DNA from: Agromyces allii
Lineage (GTDB): Bacteria > Actinomycetota > Actinomycetes > Actinomycetales > Microbacteriaceae
DNA: 64,000 nucleotides
Reading direction: 5' to 3'
NCBI RefSeq assembly: GCF_009749385.1
Contig: NZ_WBIN01000007.1
Coordinates: 186,001-250,000 of the forward strand
Below the pieces are notes generated by a model that worked only from the letters and a program-made list of their open reading frames with translations, was not told the origin of the DNA and ran no database searches. A program made the position numbers and the translations under genes. This document shows positions 24,707 through 32,137 of the stretch, one piece after another (within the stretch, counting starts at the first letter, position 1; each line of letters starts with the position of its first letter).

Positions 24707-25790
24707 CCGACGCCCCCACCCGGACGACGAGGCGGCCGACCGTCTGGCCGCCCGCGAGCTCTTGGATCGCGGCCGGCGCCTCGCCGAACTCGACCACTCC
24801 GCCCGCGACCGGCGAGATCGCTCCGGTCTCCGCGAGGCGCACGAGCTCGGCATGGGCCTCGCGCACGAGTTCGGGCCGCTGCTGCTGGTAGAGCGCCCAG
24901 TGCAACCCGAGCACCGAGTAGTTCTTCACGAGCGCGTGGTTGGCGCGAACGGGCGGCACCTCGCCGCTCGCGAAGCCGACCACGACGATGCGGCCCTCGA
25001 ACGCGATGCACTTCGTCGTGCGCGTGAACGCGTCGCCGCCGACCGGATCGAACACGACGTCGGCGCCGCGGCCGCCGGTGAGGTCGTTGACGACCGTCGC
25101 GAAGTCCTCCTGCTCGGCGCGCACGATCACGGTGTCGGCGCCGGCCGCGCGCGCCGTCTCGGCCTTGGCCGTCGACCCGACGACGGCGATGACCCTGGCG
25201 CCGGCCGCGACGCCGAGCTGCACGGCCGCGGTGCCGACCCCGCCGGCCGCCGCGTGCACGAGCAGCGTCTCGCCGGGCTGCAGCGCGGCCCGACGGTGCA
25301 GCCCGAACCACGCCGTCTGGTACGCGATCACGAGGCCGGCGGCCTGCACGTCGTCGAGCGAGTCGGGCGCGAGGTGCGCGGCCTCCGCCTGCACGAGCGC
25401 GTACTCCGAGAGCACGCCGATGTGCGACGCGACGACACGGTCGCCAGGCACGAAGGGACGGATTCCCGCGACGGCGGCTGCGTCGCTCACGCCGTCGCCC
25501 ATCGCCACGACCTCGCCGACGAGCTCGATGCCCGGCACGAAGGGCAGCTCGGGCCGCACCTGGTACTCGCCGCGGCAGAGCAGCACGTCGGGGAAGTTCA
25601 CCGCGACGGCGCCCGTGCGCAGCAGCAGTTCGCCCGGCCCCGGCGACGGCACCGGCACGTCGTGCAGCTCGAGCACATCCACGGGCTCGCCGTGCCGCGC
25701 GACGCGCCACGCACGCATCGTTTCGGGCAGCGCCCCGACCTCGACGGCGGCGGTCGCCGCGGCGCTCGCCTGCGGCATCCGCCCACTCAT
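24699..25790 (-). CDS. Quinone-oxidoreductase-type zinc-free dehydrogenase/enoyl reductase (MDR family)
   Basis: 363 residues. GroES-like domain (PGELLLRTGAVAVNFPDVLLCRGEY) without the zinc-ligand cysteines, then a Rossmann fold with HAAAGGVGTAAVQL (the AxxGxxG cofactor motif). This is the NADPH:quinone reductase/acyl-CoA reductase branch, acting on unsaturated carbonyl or CoA esters. About 25 extra Ala-rich residues precede the first strand. An internal Met at about residue 25 is an alternative start. ATG 25790 overlaps the TetR stop (ATGA), so it is co-expressed with the regulator. Confidence 0.88.
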   Translation of the reverse strand: MSGRMPQASAAATAAVEVGALPETMRAWRVARHGEPVDVLELHDVPVPSPGPGELLLRTGAVAVNFPDVLLCRGEYQVRPELPFVPGIELVGEVVAMGDGVSDAAAVAGIRPFVPGDRVVASHIGVLSEYALVQAEAAHLAPDSLDDVQAAGLVIAYQTAWFGLHRRAALQPGETLLVHAAAGGVGTAAVQLGVAAGARVIAVVGSTAKAETARAAGADTVIVRAEQEDFATVVNDLTGGRGADVVFDPVGGDAFTRTTKCIAFEGRIVVVGFASGEVPPVRANHALVKNYSVLGLHWALYQQQRPELVREAHAELVRLAETGAISPVAGGVVEFGEAPAAIQELAGGQTVGRLVVRVGASDV

Positions 25791-26386
25791 TCCGGTCCGC
25801 CGTCGGCCGCCCGCGCATCGATGCCGGCGAGGAACAGGGCGGTCAGTTGTTCGGCGAGCAGCGTCTTGCCCTCCGGCCCCTCGGGCGAGTACCAGTGCGA
25901 GAGGTAGTGCACGTCGGCGAAGAAGTTCGCGATGAGCACCGGCCGCGGGATGTCGCTGCGGTAGAGCCCCTCGGCCTGCCCCTGCTCGATGAGCGCCGCG
26001 AACGCGTCGTGGTACTCGCGGCGCCGCCGTGTGACCTCGGACTGTCTGGGCGCGGTGAGCATGTGCATGCTGCGGAAGAACACCGTGCCCTCGGGCAGGA
26101 AGTCGATCGAGGTCTCGATCACGTCGACGCAGACGGCACGCACGACCTCGTCGACCGCGCCGCCGCGCTCGATGATCGCGTCGAGGTGCTCCTTCTGCAG
26201 CGAGAGCATGCGGTCGTAGATGCCGAAGAGCAGATCGTCCTTCGACTGGAAGTAGTGGTACATCGCGCCCTTGGTGACGCCGGCCGCCTCGACGACCTGC
26301 TGCACGCTCGTGTTCGCGTACCCGTTCGCGGCGAACAGCTCGACGGCCGCTCGCATCACGTCGTCGGCGACGCTGGTGTCCTTCAT
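25787..26386 (-). CDS. TetR-family regulator, likely owner of the CATACCG sites
   Basis: 199 residues. HTH at about 26-47 (TSVQQVVEAAGVTKGAMYHYF), then SKDDLLFGIYDRMLSLQKEH, which is typical of KstR2/FadR-like repressors that sense acyl-CoA. The effector domain is all-helical. It leads an operon with two dehydrogenases inside the catabolic island. The operator CATACCG-N6-CGGTATG has the size and symmetry of TetR sites and resembles the published PfmR motif (TACCGACCG...). No such site lies directly upstream of this gene, so it may not repress itself. Linking the regulator to the sites is inference. The other TetR protein (11668) has its own palindrome. Confidence 0.88.
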   Translation of the reverse strand: MKDTSVADDVMRAAVELFAANGYANTSVQQVVEAAGVTKGAMYHYFQSKDDLLFGIYDRMLSLQKEHLDAIIERGGAVDEVVRAVCVDVIETSIDFLPEGTVFFRSMHMLTAPRQSEVTRRRREYHDAFAALIEQGQAEGLYRSDIPRPVLIANFFADVHYLSHWYSPEGPEGKTLLAEQLTALFLAGIDARAADGGPE

Positions 26387-26487
26387 GTGGTTCTCGTCTC
26401 TGTCGGGTTCGGGAAGTCGGGTTCGGGATGTCGGTGGCGGATGCCGGTGGCGGATGTCGCGGCCGGGCGGGTCGCGACGGCTGCGCT

Positions 26488-27240
26488 TCAGCCGATCGGC
26501 CGCAGGCTCGCCCCGCCGTCGATGAGCAGCGTCTGCCCCGTGATCCACGCTGCATCATCGGAGAGCAGGAACGCCACCGGACCCGCCACGTCGTCGGGAA
26601 CGCCGAGGCGCTGCAGCGGGTACTCGGCGGCGACCTCGGCCTCGCGGCCCTCGTAGAGCGCACGGGCGAACGCGGTCTTGACGACCGCGGGCGCGACGGC
26701 GTTCACGCGGATGCCGGGCGCGAGCTCGTGCGCGAGCTGGATCGTGAGGTTCACGAGCGCCGCCTTCGAGACGCCGTAGAACGCGATGCCCGGGGCCGCC
26801 GAGACCGCGGAGATCGAGGAGAGGTTCACGATCGACCGGGTGAGCCCGGCCGCCACGGCGTCACGGGTCCACTCGAGTGCGGCGATGACGTTGACCTCGA
26901 GGATCTTGCGGATCGCGGACGGCTCGACCTCGAGCACCGGCCCGTACACCGGGTTGATGCCCGCGTTGTTCACGAGATGGTCGATCCGGCCGTGCTCGTC
27001 GGCGATGTGGGCGAAGACCGCCGCGCGATGCGCCGGATCGTCGGCCTTGCCCGCGATGCCGGTGGCGCGCCCGGCCCCGGCGGCGGCGTCGATCTCGGCG
27101 ACGGCCGTTTGGAGCGACTCCTCGGACCGCCCCGTGATCACGACCTTCGCCCCCTCGGTGGCGAGGCGTTTCGCGATCGCCAGGCCGATGCCCCGGCTGC
27201 CGCCCGTGATGAGCGCTACGCTGCTCTCGAACCTCTGCAC
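26488..27240 (-). CDS. FabG-like short-chain dehydrogenase
   Basis: 250 residues with a GTG start and strong AAGGGGAG upstream. TGGSRGIG, NNAG, Ser in NLSSISAVSA, YGVSK, and the C-terminal TGQTLLIDGGASL. Probably a 3-oxoacyl or 3-hydroxyacyl reductase/dehydrogenase. The promoter contains operator site 4, whose minus-strand flank gives a TATGCT -10 box. Located upstream of the TetR operon across a 101-bp gap that holds short direct repeats (TCGGGTTCGGGA and GTGGCGGATG, twice each). Could be co-transcribed with it. Confidence 0.9.
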   Translation of the reverse strand: MQRFESSVALITGGSRGIGLAIAKRLATEGAKVVITGRSEESLQTAVAEIDAAAGAGRATGIAGKADDPAHRAAVFAHIADEHGRIDHLVNNAGINPVYGPVLEVEPSAIRKILEVNVIAALEWTRDAVAAGLTRSIVNLSSISAVSAAPGIAFYGVSKAALVNLTIQLAHELAPGIRVNAVAPAVVKTAFARALYEGREAEVAAEYPLQRLGVPDDVAGPVAFLLSDDAAWITGQTLLIDGGASLRPIG

Positions 27241-27280
27241 GCGTCTCCCCTTCGAGTTCGCGGTCGTGTGATGGAGCCAG

Positions 27281-27300
27281 CATACCGACTAGACGGTATG
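27281..27300. promoter_or_regulatory. TetR-type operator, site 4 (CATACCG-N6-CGGTATG)
   Basis: CATACCGACTAGACGGTATG lies between the divergent SDR and MFS genes. Perfect 7-bp arms. The minus-strand flank reads TATGCT, the probable -10 box of the SDR promoter. Confidence 0.75.
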
Positions 27301-27358
27301 TCACCAAGCCCGCATCGTCGTGTCCGAAGCTTCCGCTCAGCGGGGTGAAGATGGATGG

Positions 27359-28756
27359 GTGAGCATTCCCACCCCCGCGGCATCCCCGTTCTCCACGGTG
27401 CCGCCGTGGCGGCTCTGGCTCATCTGGGGCGTCGGCGTCGCGGCGTACATGCTCTCGATCACGAACCGCACGTCGCTCTCGGCCGTCGGCGTCGACGCGG
27501 CCGTGCGGTTCGACGCCGATGCCTCGACGCTCTCGATGTTCGCCGTCATCCAGCTCGCCGTGTACGGCGGCATGCAGATCCCGGTCGGCGTGCTGCTCGA
27601 CCGCATCGGCGCCCGACCGATGATCACCATCGGAATGGCGCTCATGGCGATCGGGCAGGCGGTGCTCGCATTCGCTCCCGATGTCGGGTGGGCGATCGTC
27701 GCGCGCATGCTCGTCGGTGCGGGCGACGCGGCCGTCTTCCCGAGCGTGCTCCGCGTGGTCGCCGTGTGGTTCCCGGCCCGGCAGGCGCCGTTCCTCGTGC
27801 AGATGACCGGCATCCTGGGTCAGTTCGGCCAGCTCGCCGCGATCTTCCCGCTCGCGGCGCTGCTGCACGCGACCACGTGGACGATCGCGTTCGGCAGTCT
27901 CGCCGGGCTCGGCGTGCTGTTCACGGTGCTGACGTTCGCCGTGATCCGCAATCGCCCGCCCGACCGCGCCGAGGACGTCTCGGTCGACACGCAGACGGGT
28001 GCCATCCAGATCGTCCGGTCGTCGGTCGACTTCCGCGAGGGCTTCCGCCAGTCGTGGGCGCACCCCGCGACCCGGCTCGCGTTCTGGTCGCACTTCACGA
28101 CGCCGTTCTCGGGCACGGCGTTCATGCTGCTGTGGGGCTTCCCGTTCCTCACGGTCGGCCAAGGGCTCACGCCGCCCGTCGCCTCGCTCGTGTTCAGCGT
28201 CTACGTCGTGTGCGGCATGCTCTCGGGGCCGGTGATCGGCGCCCTCTCGAGCCGGCACCCGATGCGCCGCTCCCGCATGCTCGTGCTGCCGATCATCGCG
28301 CTGCAGGCCGTGGTCTGGCTCGTCGTCATCGGCTGGCCGGGGCAGGCCCCGCTGTGGCTGCTCTTCGTGCTCGCGTTCGCCATGAGCACGGGCGGCCCCG
28401 CGTCGATGATCGGCTTCGACCACGCGCGCACGTTCAACCCGGCGCACCGCCTCAGCACGGCGACCGGCATCGTGAACGTCGGCGGGTTCCTCGCAGCCCT
28501 GCTCGCGATCCTCTTCATCGGTCTCGCGATGGACTTCCAGGGCGCCGGAACGCCCGACGCGTACACGCTCGACGCGTTCCGCATCGCTTTCCTCACGCAG
28601 GTGCCGCTCTGGGTGCTCGGCGCGACGTTCATCGTCGTCGAACGCCGTCGCACGCGCGTGCACCTCGGCCTCGACGAGCCGCGCGTGAGGCGCCGTCGTC
28701 GTGATCCGCTCGCGTCGGCGGGCGACACCCCGGGCGACGAGCTCCCGCTCGACTGA
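27359..28756 (+). CDS. Major facilitator superfamily transporter
   Basis: 465 residues (GTG at 27359; GTG at 27320 is an in-frame alternative). Twelve membrane helices. The conserved loop 2-3 motif appears as VLLDRIGARPMITIG. Helix 1 starts at WRLWLIWGVGVAAYML, with NRTSLSAVGVDAA after it. This is the nitrate/hexuronate/organic-acid-like MFS branch. The tail is Arg-rich and cytosolic. Placed under operator site 4, it probably moves the acid substrate or an exported intermediate. Specificity unknown. Confidence 0.88.
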   Translation: MSIPTPAASPFSTVPPWRLWLIWGVGVAAYMLSITNRTSLSAVGVDAAVRFDADASTLSMFAVIQLAVYGGMQIPVGVLLDRIGARPMITIGMALMAIGQAVLAFAPDVGWAIVARMLVGAGDAAVFPSVLRVVAVWFPARQAPFLVQMTGILGQFGQLAAIFPLAALLHATTWTIAFGSLAGLGVLFTVLTFAVIRNRPPDRAEDVSVDTQTGAIQIVRSSVDFREGFRQSWAHPATRLAFWSHFTTPFSGTAFMLLWGFPFLTVGQGLTPPVASLVFSVYVVCGMLSGPVIGALSSRHPMRRSRMLVLPIIALQAVVWLVVIGWPGQAPLWLLFVLAFAMSTGGPASMIGFDHARTFNPAHRLSTATGIVNVGGFLAALLAILFIGLAMDFQGAGTPDAYTLDAFRIAFLTQVPLWVLGATFIVVERRRTRVHLGLDEPRVRRRRRDPLASAGDTPGDELPLD

Positions 28757-28796
28757 GCCGGCGAGATCGGCGAGACGGCAACGCCCTGAAGACGAC

Positions 28797-28830
28797 GGAT
28801 GCCGCGTCGAGGCGTCTCGACGCGGCATCC
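28797..28830. terminator. Bidirectional terminator hairpin between convergent genes
   Basis: A 15-bp perfect stem, GGATGCCGCGTCGAG (28797-28811) with its complement (28816-28830), and a GCGT loop, between the MFS stop and the dehydrogenase stop. Again built on GGATGCC/GGCATCC. Confidence 0.8.
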
Positions 28831-28864
28831 GCTCGGCTCGACAGCGGGGCGAACCCCGCTCCGG

Positions 28865-29725
28865 TCAGGCCTTCGGGTAGGTGTAGAAGCCCTCGCCCGT
28901 GGCGACGCCGAGCTTGCCCTGGTCGATGTAGCGCTCCTTGATGAGGTCGGCGAACGCCTGCTGCTTCGGGCCGCCGGCCTTCGAGATGTTGTAGGCCGTG
29001 GTGAGGCCGACGATGTCGTAGATCTGGAACGGGCCCATGGGCGCGCCGGTGCCGATGCGCCAGGTCTTGTCGATCGCCTCGGGCTCGGCGATGCCGTCGA
29101 CCAGCAGTTCGCCCGCGGCCGAGAGGAACGGCACGAGCAGCGAGTTCAGGAGGTACCCGGCCTTCTCCTTCTTGATCTCGATCGGGACCATGCCGATCTG
29201 GCCGGCGAACTCGGCGACGGTCGCGTACACGGCCGGGTCGGTGGCGTCGGTGCCCATGACCTCGGCGGTGTTGTGCGCCCAGACGCGGTTCGCGAAGTGC
29301 AGCGCGAGGAACCGGTCGGCGCGGCCGGTGAACGGCGCGAGGTCGCTCGGCAGCAGGGTCGACGAGTTCGTGGCGAAGATGGTGCGCTCGGGGGCGAGCG
29401 TCGCGAGTTGCTCGTACGTCGACTGCTTGAGCGCGAGCTGCTCCGGGATCGCCTCGATGACGAGGTCGGCGTTCGCGACGGCCTCGCCGAGGTCGGCGGA
29501 GTACGTGATGCGGCCGAGCGCGGCCTGCGCGCCGTCGGCAGCGCCCGCGACGCCCTCCTGCACGTAGGTCTCGGCGAGTCCGGCGAAGCGCTGCTTCGCG
29601 GCCTCGAGTGCGGCGTCGCTGATGTCGTAGGCGACGACGTCGAAGCCGCTGAACGCGGTCTGGTAGGCGATCTGCGAGCCGAGCACTCCGGTGCCCAGGA
29701 CGGTGACGTTCGCGATGGCGGTCAT
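28865..29725 (-). CDS. 3-hydroxyacyl-CoA dehydrogenase (3-hydroxybutyryl-CoA type)
   Basis: 286 residues. N-terminal NAD domain with GTGVLGS, then VIEAIPEQLALK, FATNSSTLLPS and the catalytic His in FLALHFANRVW. The C-terminal helical domain has GYLLNSLLVPFL and GAPMGPFQIYDIVG. Oxidises (S)-3-hydroxyacyl-CoA in the cytosol. One domain set, not fused to a hydratase. The ATG at 29725 overlaps the MarR stop (ATGA) and has AAGGAA upstream. Completes beta-oxidation beside the MaoC, thiolase and dehydrogenase genes of the island. Confidence 0.93.
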   Translation of the reverse strand: MTAIANVTVLGTGVLGSQIAYQTAFSGFDVVAYDISDAALEAAKQRFAGLAETYVQEGVAGAADGAQAALGRITYSADLGEAVANADLVIEAIPEQLALKQSTYEQLATLAPERTIFATNSSTLLPSDLAPFTGRADRFLALHFANRVWAHNTAEVMGTDATDPAVYATVAEFAGQIGMVPIEIKKEKAGYLLNSLLVPFLSAAGELLVDGIAEPEAIDKTWRIGTGAPMGPFQIYDIVGLTTAYNISKAGGPKQQAFADLIKERYIDQGKLGVATGEGFYTYPKA

Positions 29726-30246
29726 TGCTGTTCCTTCTCTTCTGATGTCCCTTGTGGGGCGTTCTCGTGAGACCCGACCCGGGTCTCGAGCGGATGCCGC
29801 GGGCGGGTCTCGCCCGTGCGTCCGACGTTGAATCGCTGCAGGTCGCGCGCGAAGCGGGCGACCTCGGCGTCGCTCCAGCCGTCGAGCTGGCGGCTGACGA
29901 TGCCGTGCAGGATGCCGATGGCCTCGTCGTAGGCGGCCTGCCCGGTCTCGGTGAGCTCGAGGGGACGACCTCGGCCCGCGGCATCCGCCACCTCGCGGAC
30001 GACCCCGAGCGAGACGAGGCCCGCGAGCTGCCGCGAGACCGTGGATCGGTTGAGGCGGTAGGCCTGCGCGATGTCGACCGATCGGCAGCCGGGGTTGTCG
30101 ACGATGAAGCCGAGGATCGACTGGTCGGTCATGCTCAGGCTGAGGTTCGCGGTGCGCGCATCGGCGACGCCCCGCCGGCTGACGACGATGAGCGCGCCGA
30201 GGATGTCCGATGTCGCGGTCTCGCGTGGTGCCGTCGTGCCGGTCAT
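29722..30246 (-). CDS. MarR-family regulator
   Basis: 174 residues. Winged-helix core at about 35-105 (CRSVDIAQAYRLNRSTVSRQLAGL, then wing VREVADAAGRGRPLELTETG). The C-terminal about 30 residues are charged and outside the usual fold. Leads a two-gene operon with the 3-hydroxyacyl-CoA dehydrogenase. Strong AGGAGGA before ATG 30246. Two inverted repeats of TTGC/GCAA type lie directly upstream and suggest autoregulation. Confidence 0.9.
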   Translation of the reverse strand: MTGTTAPRETATSDILGALIVVSRRGVADARTANLSLSMTDQSILGFIVDNPGCRSVDIAQAYRLNRSTVSRQLAGLVSLGVVREVADAAGRGRPLELTETGQAAYDEAIGILHGIVSRQLDGWSDAEVARFARDLQRFNVGRTGETRPRHPLETRVGSHENAPQGTSEEKEQQ

Positions 30247-30257
30247 GTCGTCCTCCT

Positions 30258-30301
30258 GTTGCTTGAGACAACGCTACGCTCGTGTGTTGCATTCCGCAAC
30301 A
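30258..30301. promoter_or_regulatory. Two MarR-type inverted repeats upstream of the MarR gene
   Basis: GTTGCTTGAGACAAC (30258-30272) and TGTTGCATTCCGCAACA (30285-30301). The second has perfect 6-bp arms around 5 nt. Both fit the 15-20 bp size of MarR boxes and cover the likely promoter. Confidence 0.6.
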
Positions 30302-30432
30302 AAGCGGGAGAAGGGCGTCGGTGCGCGATGAACGGATGACGCGGCATCCGCCGATCGGATCGAAACGGTCGCTTCTCGCACCTTCGACGCATGGCGCACG
30401 GTCAGTCCGACGTGATAGTAAAGAAACCTGAC

Positions 30433-30458
30433 GAACTCGCGTCATGATTCGCGGGTTC
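30433..30458. other. Inverted repeat in the 347-bp gap before the surface-protein gene
   Basis: GAACTCGCG (30433-30441) pairs with CGCGGGTTC (30450-30458) in 8 of 9 positions around an 8-nt loop. It follows an AT-rich stretch (GATAGTAAAGAAACC) that may be promoter. Function unknown. Apart from the MarR boxes I see nothing else in this gap. Confidence 0.35.
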
Positions 30459-30593
30459 CGTCGTCTCTCGTAGTGAGGGCCGTTCGCACCCGCGGACCGC
30501 GCCCCACGGAGCACGAAGCTGCTCCACCGCGGGATCCGTCGATGACGGGCACCCATCCCGCGGAGTACCGCCCCGACCCGAACGGAGCCAACC

Positions 30594-32033
30594 GTGCACT
30601 CCCCCGCGCCTCGACGCACCCGCCTGCGCAAGAGCCTCAGCCTGCTCGCCGTCACCGGCCTCGCCGCGACCGGCGCCGCCGCGATCTCCGTGATCGGCGC
30701 CGCGCCCGCGACCGCCGCCACGCACACCGCGGCCGGCTCGCCCGCCGCGACCTGCCCGCCGAGCGGCGAGATGCCGCCGATGGGCCACCTGCCCGTGTTC
30801 ACCGACTCGAGCGTCGCGGTCTTCGCCGGCGGCGACTACCGCGCCCAGGGCGGCGCGGCCGAGTCCGAGGGGCTGCTGCTCGTCGCGGGCGACGCGACGT
30901 TCGCCAAGACCGGCGGCGGCGTCTTCAACGTCGGCTCGGCCGGCTACGGCTCGGGCATCACGCCCGCAGGCGGCACGCAGATGCTCGCCGTCGGCGGCGA
31001 CCTCACGACCGAGAACGGCACGCAGCTGCACATCGGCGCGAACCTCGACGGCGGCGGCGACGTCACGGTCGGCGGCGCGATCGCCGACGGCACGACGTTC
31101 GACCTCTGGGGCGGCAGCGCCACCGACGAGCTCGGCGCCGCGACGGCGATGAGCCCGAACTCCGGCTTCGCCGCGGTGCTCGAGGGCGCATCCGACGACC
31201 TCGCAGCGCTGGCCGCGACCGACATGGCGATCACGGGCGGCAACCAGGTGCTCTTCCGGAGCACCGAGGACCGCGCGCTCTACGTCTTCACCGTCTCGGC
31301 CGCCGCGCTCGGCTCGGCGAGCGAGGTCGTGTTCGACCTCGCGTCCGACTCGGCACCCGTGCTCGTCAACGTGACCGGCTCGAGCCTCGCGTGGGCTCCG
31401 AACTACTTCGCCGACGGGCCGGTGCGATTCGACGACCCGTCGGGCGCGATGTTCGGCACCTGGTCGTCGCGCCTCGCCTGGAACGTCGCCGACGCGACCA
31501 CCGTCGAGCTCGGCCTGAACGGCCAGCTCATCGGCACCGTGCTCGCACCCGATGCGAATGCGCAGGTCAAGACCTCGACCAACGGCCGCCTGCTCATCGG
31601 CGGCGACCTCACCGTGAGCGGCAGCGGACTCGAACACCACAACTACCCGTGGATCGGCGGACACGGCCTCGACTGCACCCCCGAGGGCGGCACGGATCCG
31701 ACCGATCCCACCGATCCCACCGACCCGACGGATCCCACCGACCCCACCGACCCCACGACCCCGCTGACGCCGATCGACCCTGCCGATCCGATCGATCCCG
31801 CCGACCCGACCGACCCGACCGATCCGACCGACCCGACGCAGCCCGAGGGCGACGACTCGTCGAACGTCGTGCCTCCGGTCGTCACGCCGACGGCGACGCC
31901 CGCCGCGACCACCGCGGAGAAGGCCGGACTCGCGTCGACCGGGTTCGACGCGCTCCCGCTGGCGATCGGCGCCGGCGCGCTCATCACCGCCGCCGGCATC
32001 ACGTTTGTGATCGCGAGACGTCGCACCGCCTGA
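30594..32033 (+). CDS. Sortase-anchored 'choice-of-anchor A' surface protein
   Basis: 479 residues with a GTG start and ACGGAG upstream. Sec signal peptide about 1-42 (SLLAVTGLAATGAAA...ATAAT). The central about 50-350 region is the choice-of-anchor A fold, with VFAGGDYRAQGGAAESEGLLLVAGDA and repeated GG-D strands. A spacer of (Asp-Pro-Thr)n repeats spans about 362-420. The end is a sorting signal: LASTG, a hydrophobic helix (ALPLAIGAGALITAAGITF) and ARRR. LAxTG is the pentapeptide used by class E sortases of high-GC actinobacteria. Cell-wall-attached, probably structural or adhesive. No sortase gene lies in the window. Confidence 0.9.
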   Translation: MHSPAPRRTRLRKSLSLLAVTGLAATGAAAISVIGAAPATAATHTAAGSPAATCPPSGEMPPMGHLPVFTDSSVAVFAGGDYRAQGGAAESEGLLLVAGDATFAKTGGGVFNVGSAGYGSGITPAGGTQMLAVGGDLTTENGTQLHIGANLDGGGDVTVGGAIADGTTFDLWGGSATDELGAATAMSPNSGFAAVLEGASDDLAALAATDMAITGGNQVLFRSTEDRALYVFTVSAAALGSASEVVFDLASDSAPVLVNVTGSSLAWAPNYFADGPVRFDDPSGAMFGTWSSRLAWNVADATTVELGLNGQLIGTVLAPDANAQVKTSTNGRLLIGGDLTVSGSGLEHHNYPWIGGHGLDCTPEGGTDPTDPTDPTDPTDPTDPTDPTTPLTPIDPADPIDPADPTDPTDPTDPTQPEGDDSSNVVPPVVTPTATPAATTAEKAGLASTGFDALPLAIGAGALITAAGITFVIARRRTA

Positions 32034-32068
32034 TCGATCTGGTGATCGAGCTCACCTGACCGGTGAAC

Positions 32069-32098
32069 GGATGCCCCGGGCCTCGGCTCGGGGCATCC
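32069..32098. terminator. Bidirectional terminator hairpin
   Basis: Stem GGATGCCCCGGGC (32069-32081) with GCTCGGGGCATCC (32086-32098), 13 pairs including one G-U, CTCG loop. Between the convergent surface-protein and helicase genes. Confidence 0.78.
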
Positions 32099-32137
32099 GT
32101 CGTCTCCGCGGCGGTCGACGCCGCCACGGCCCCGACC

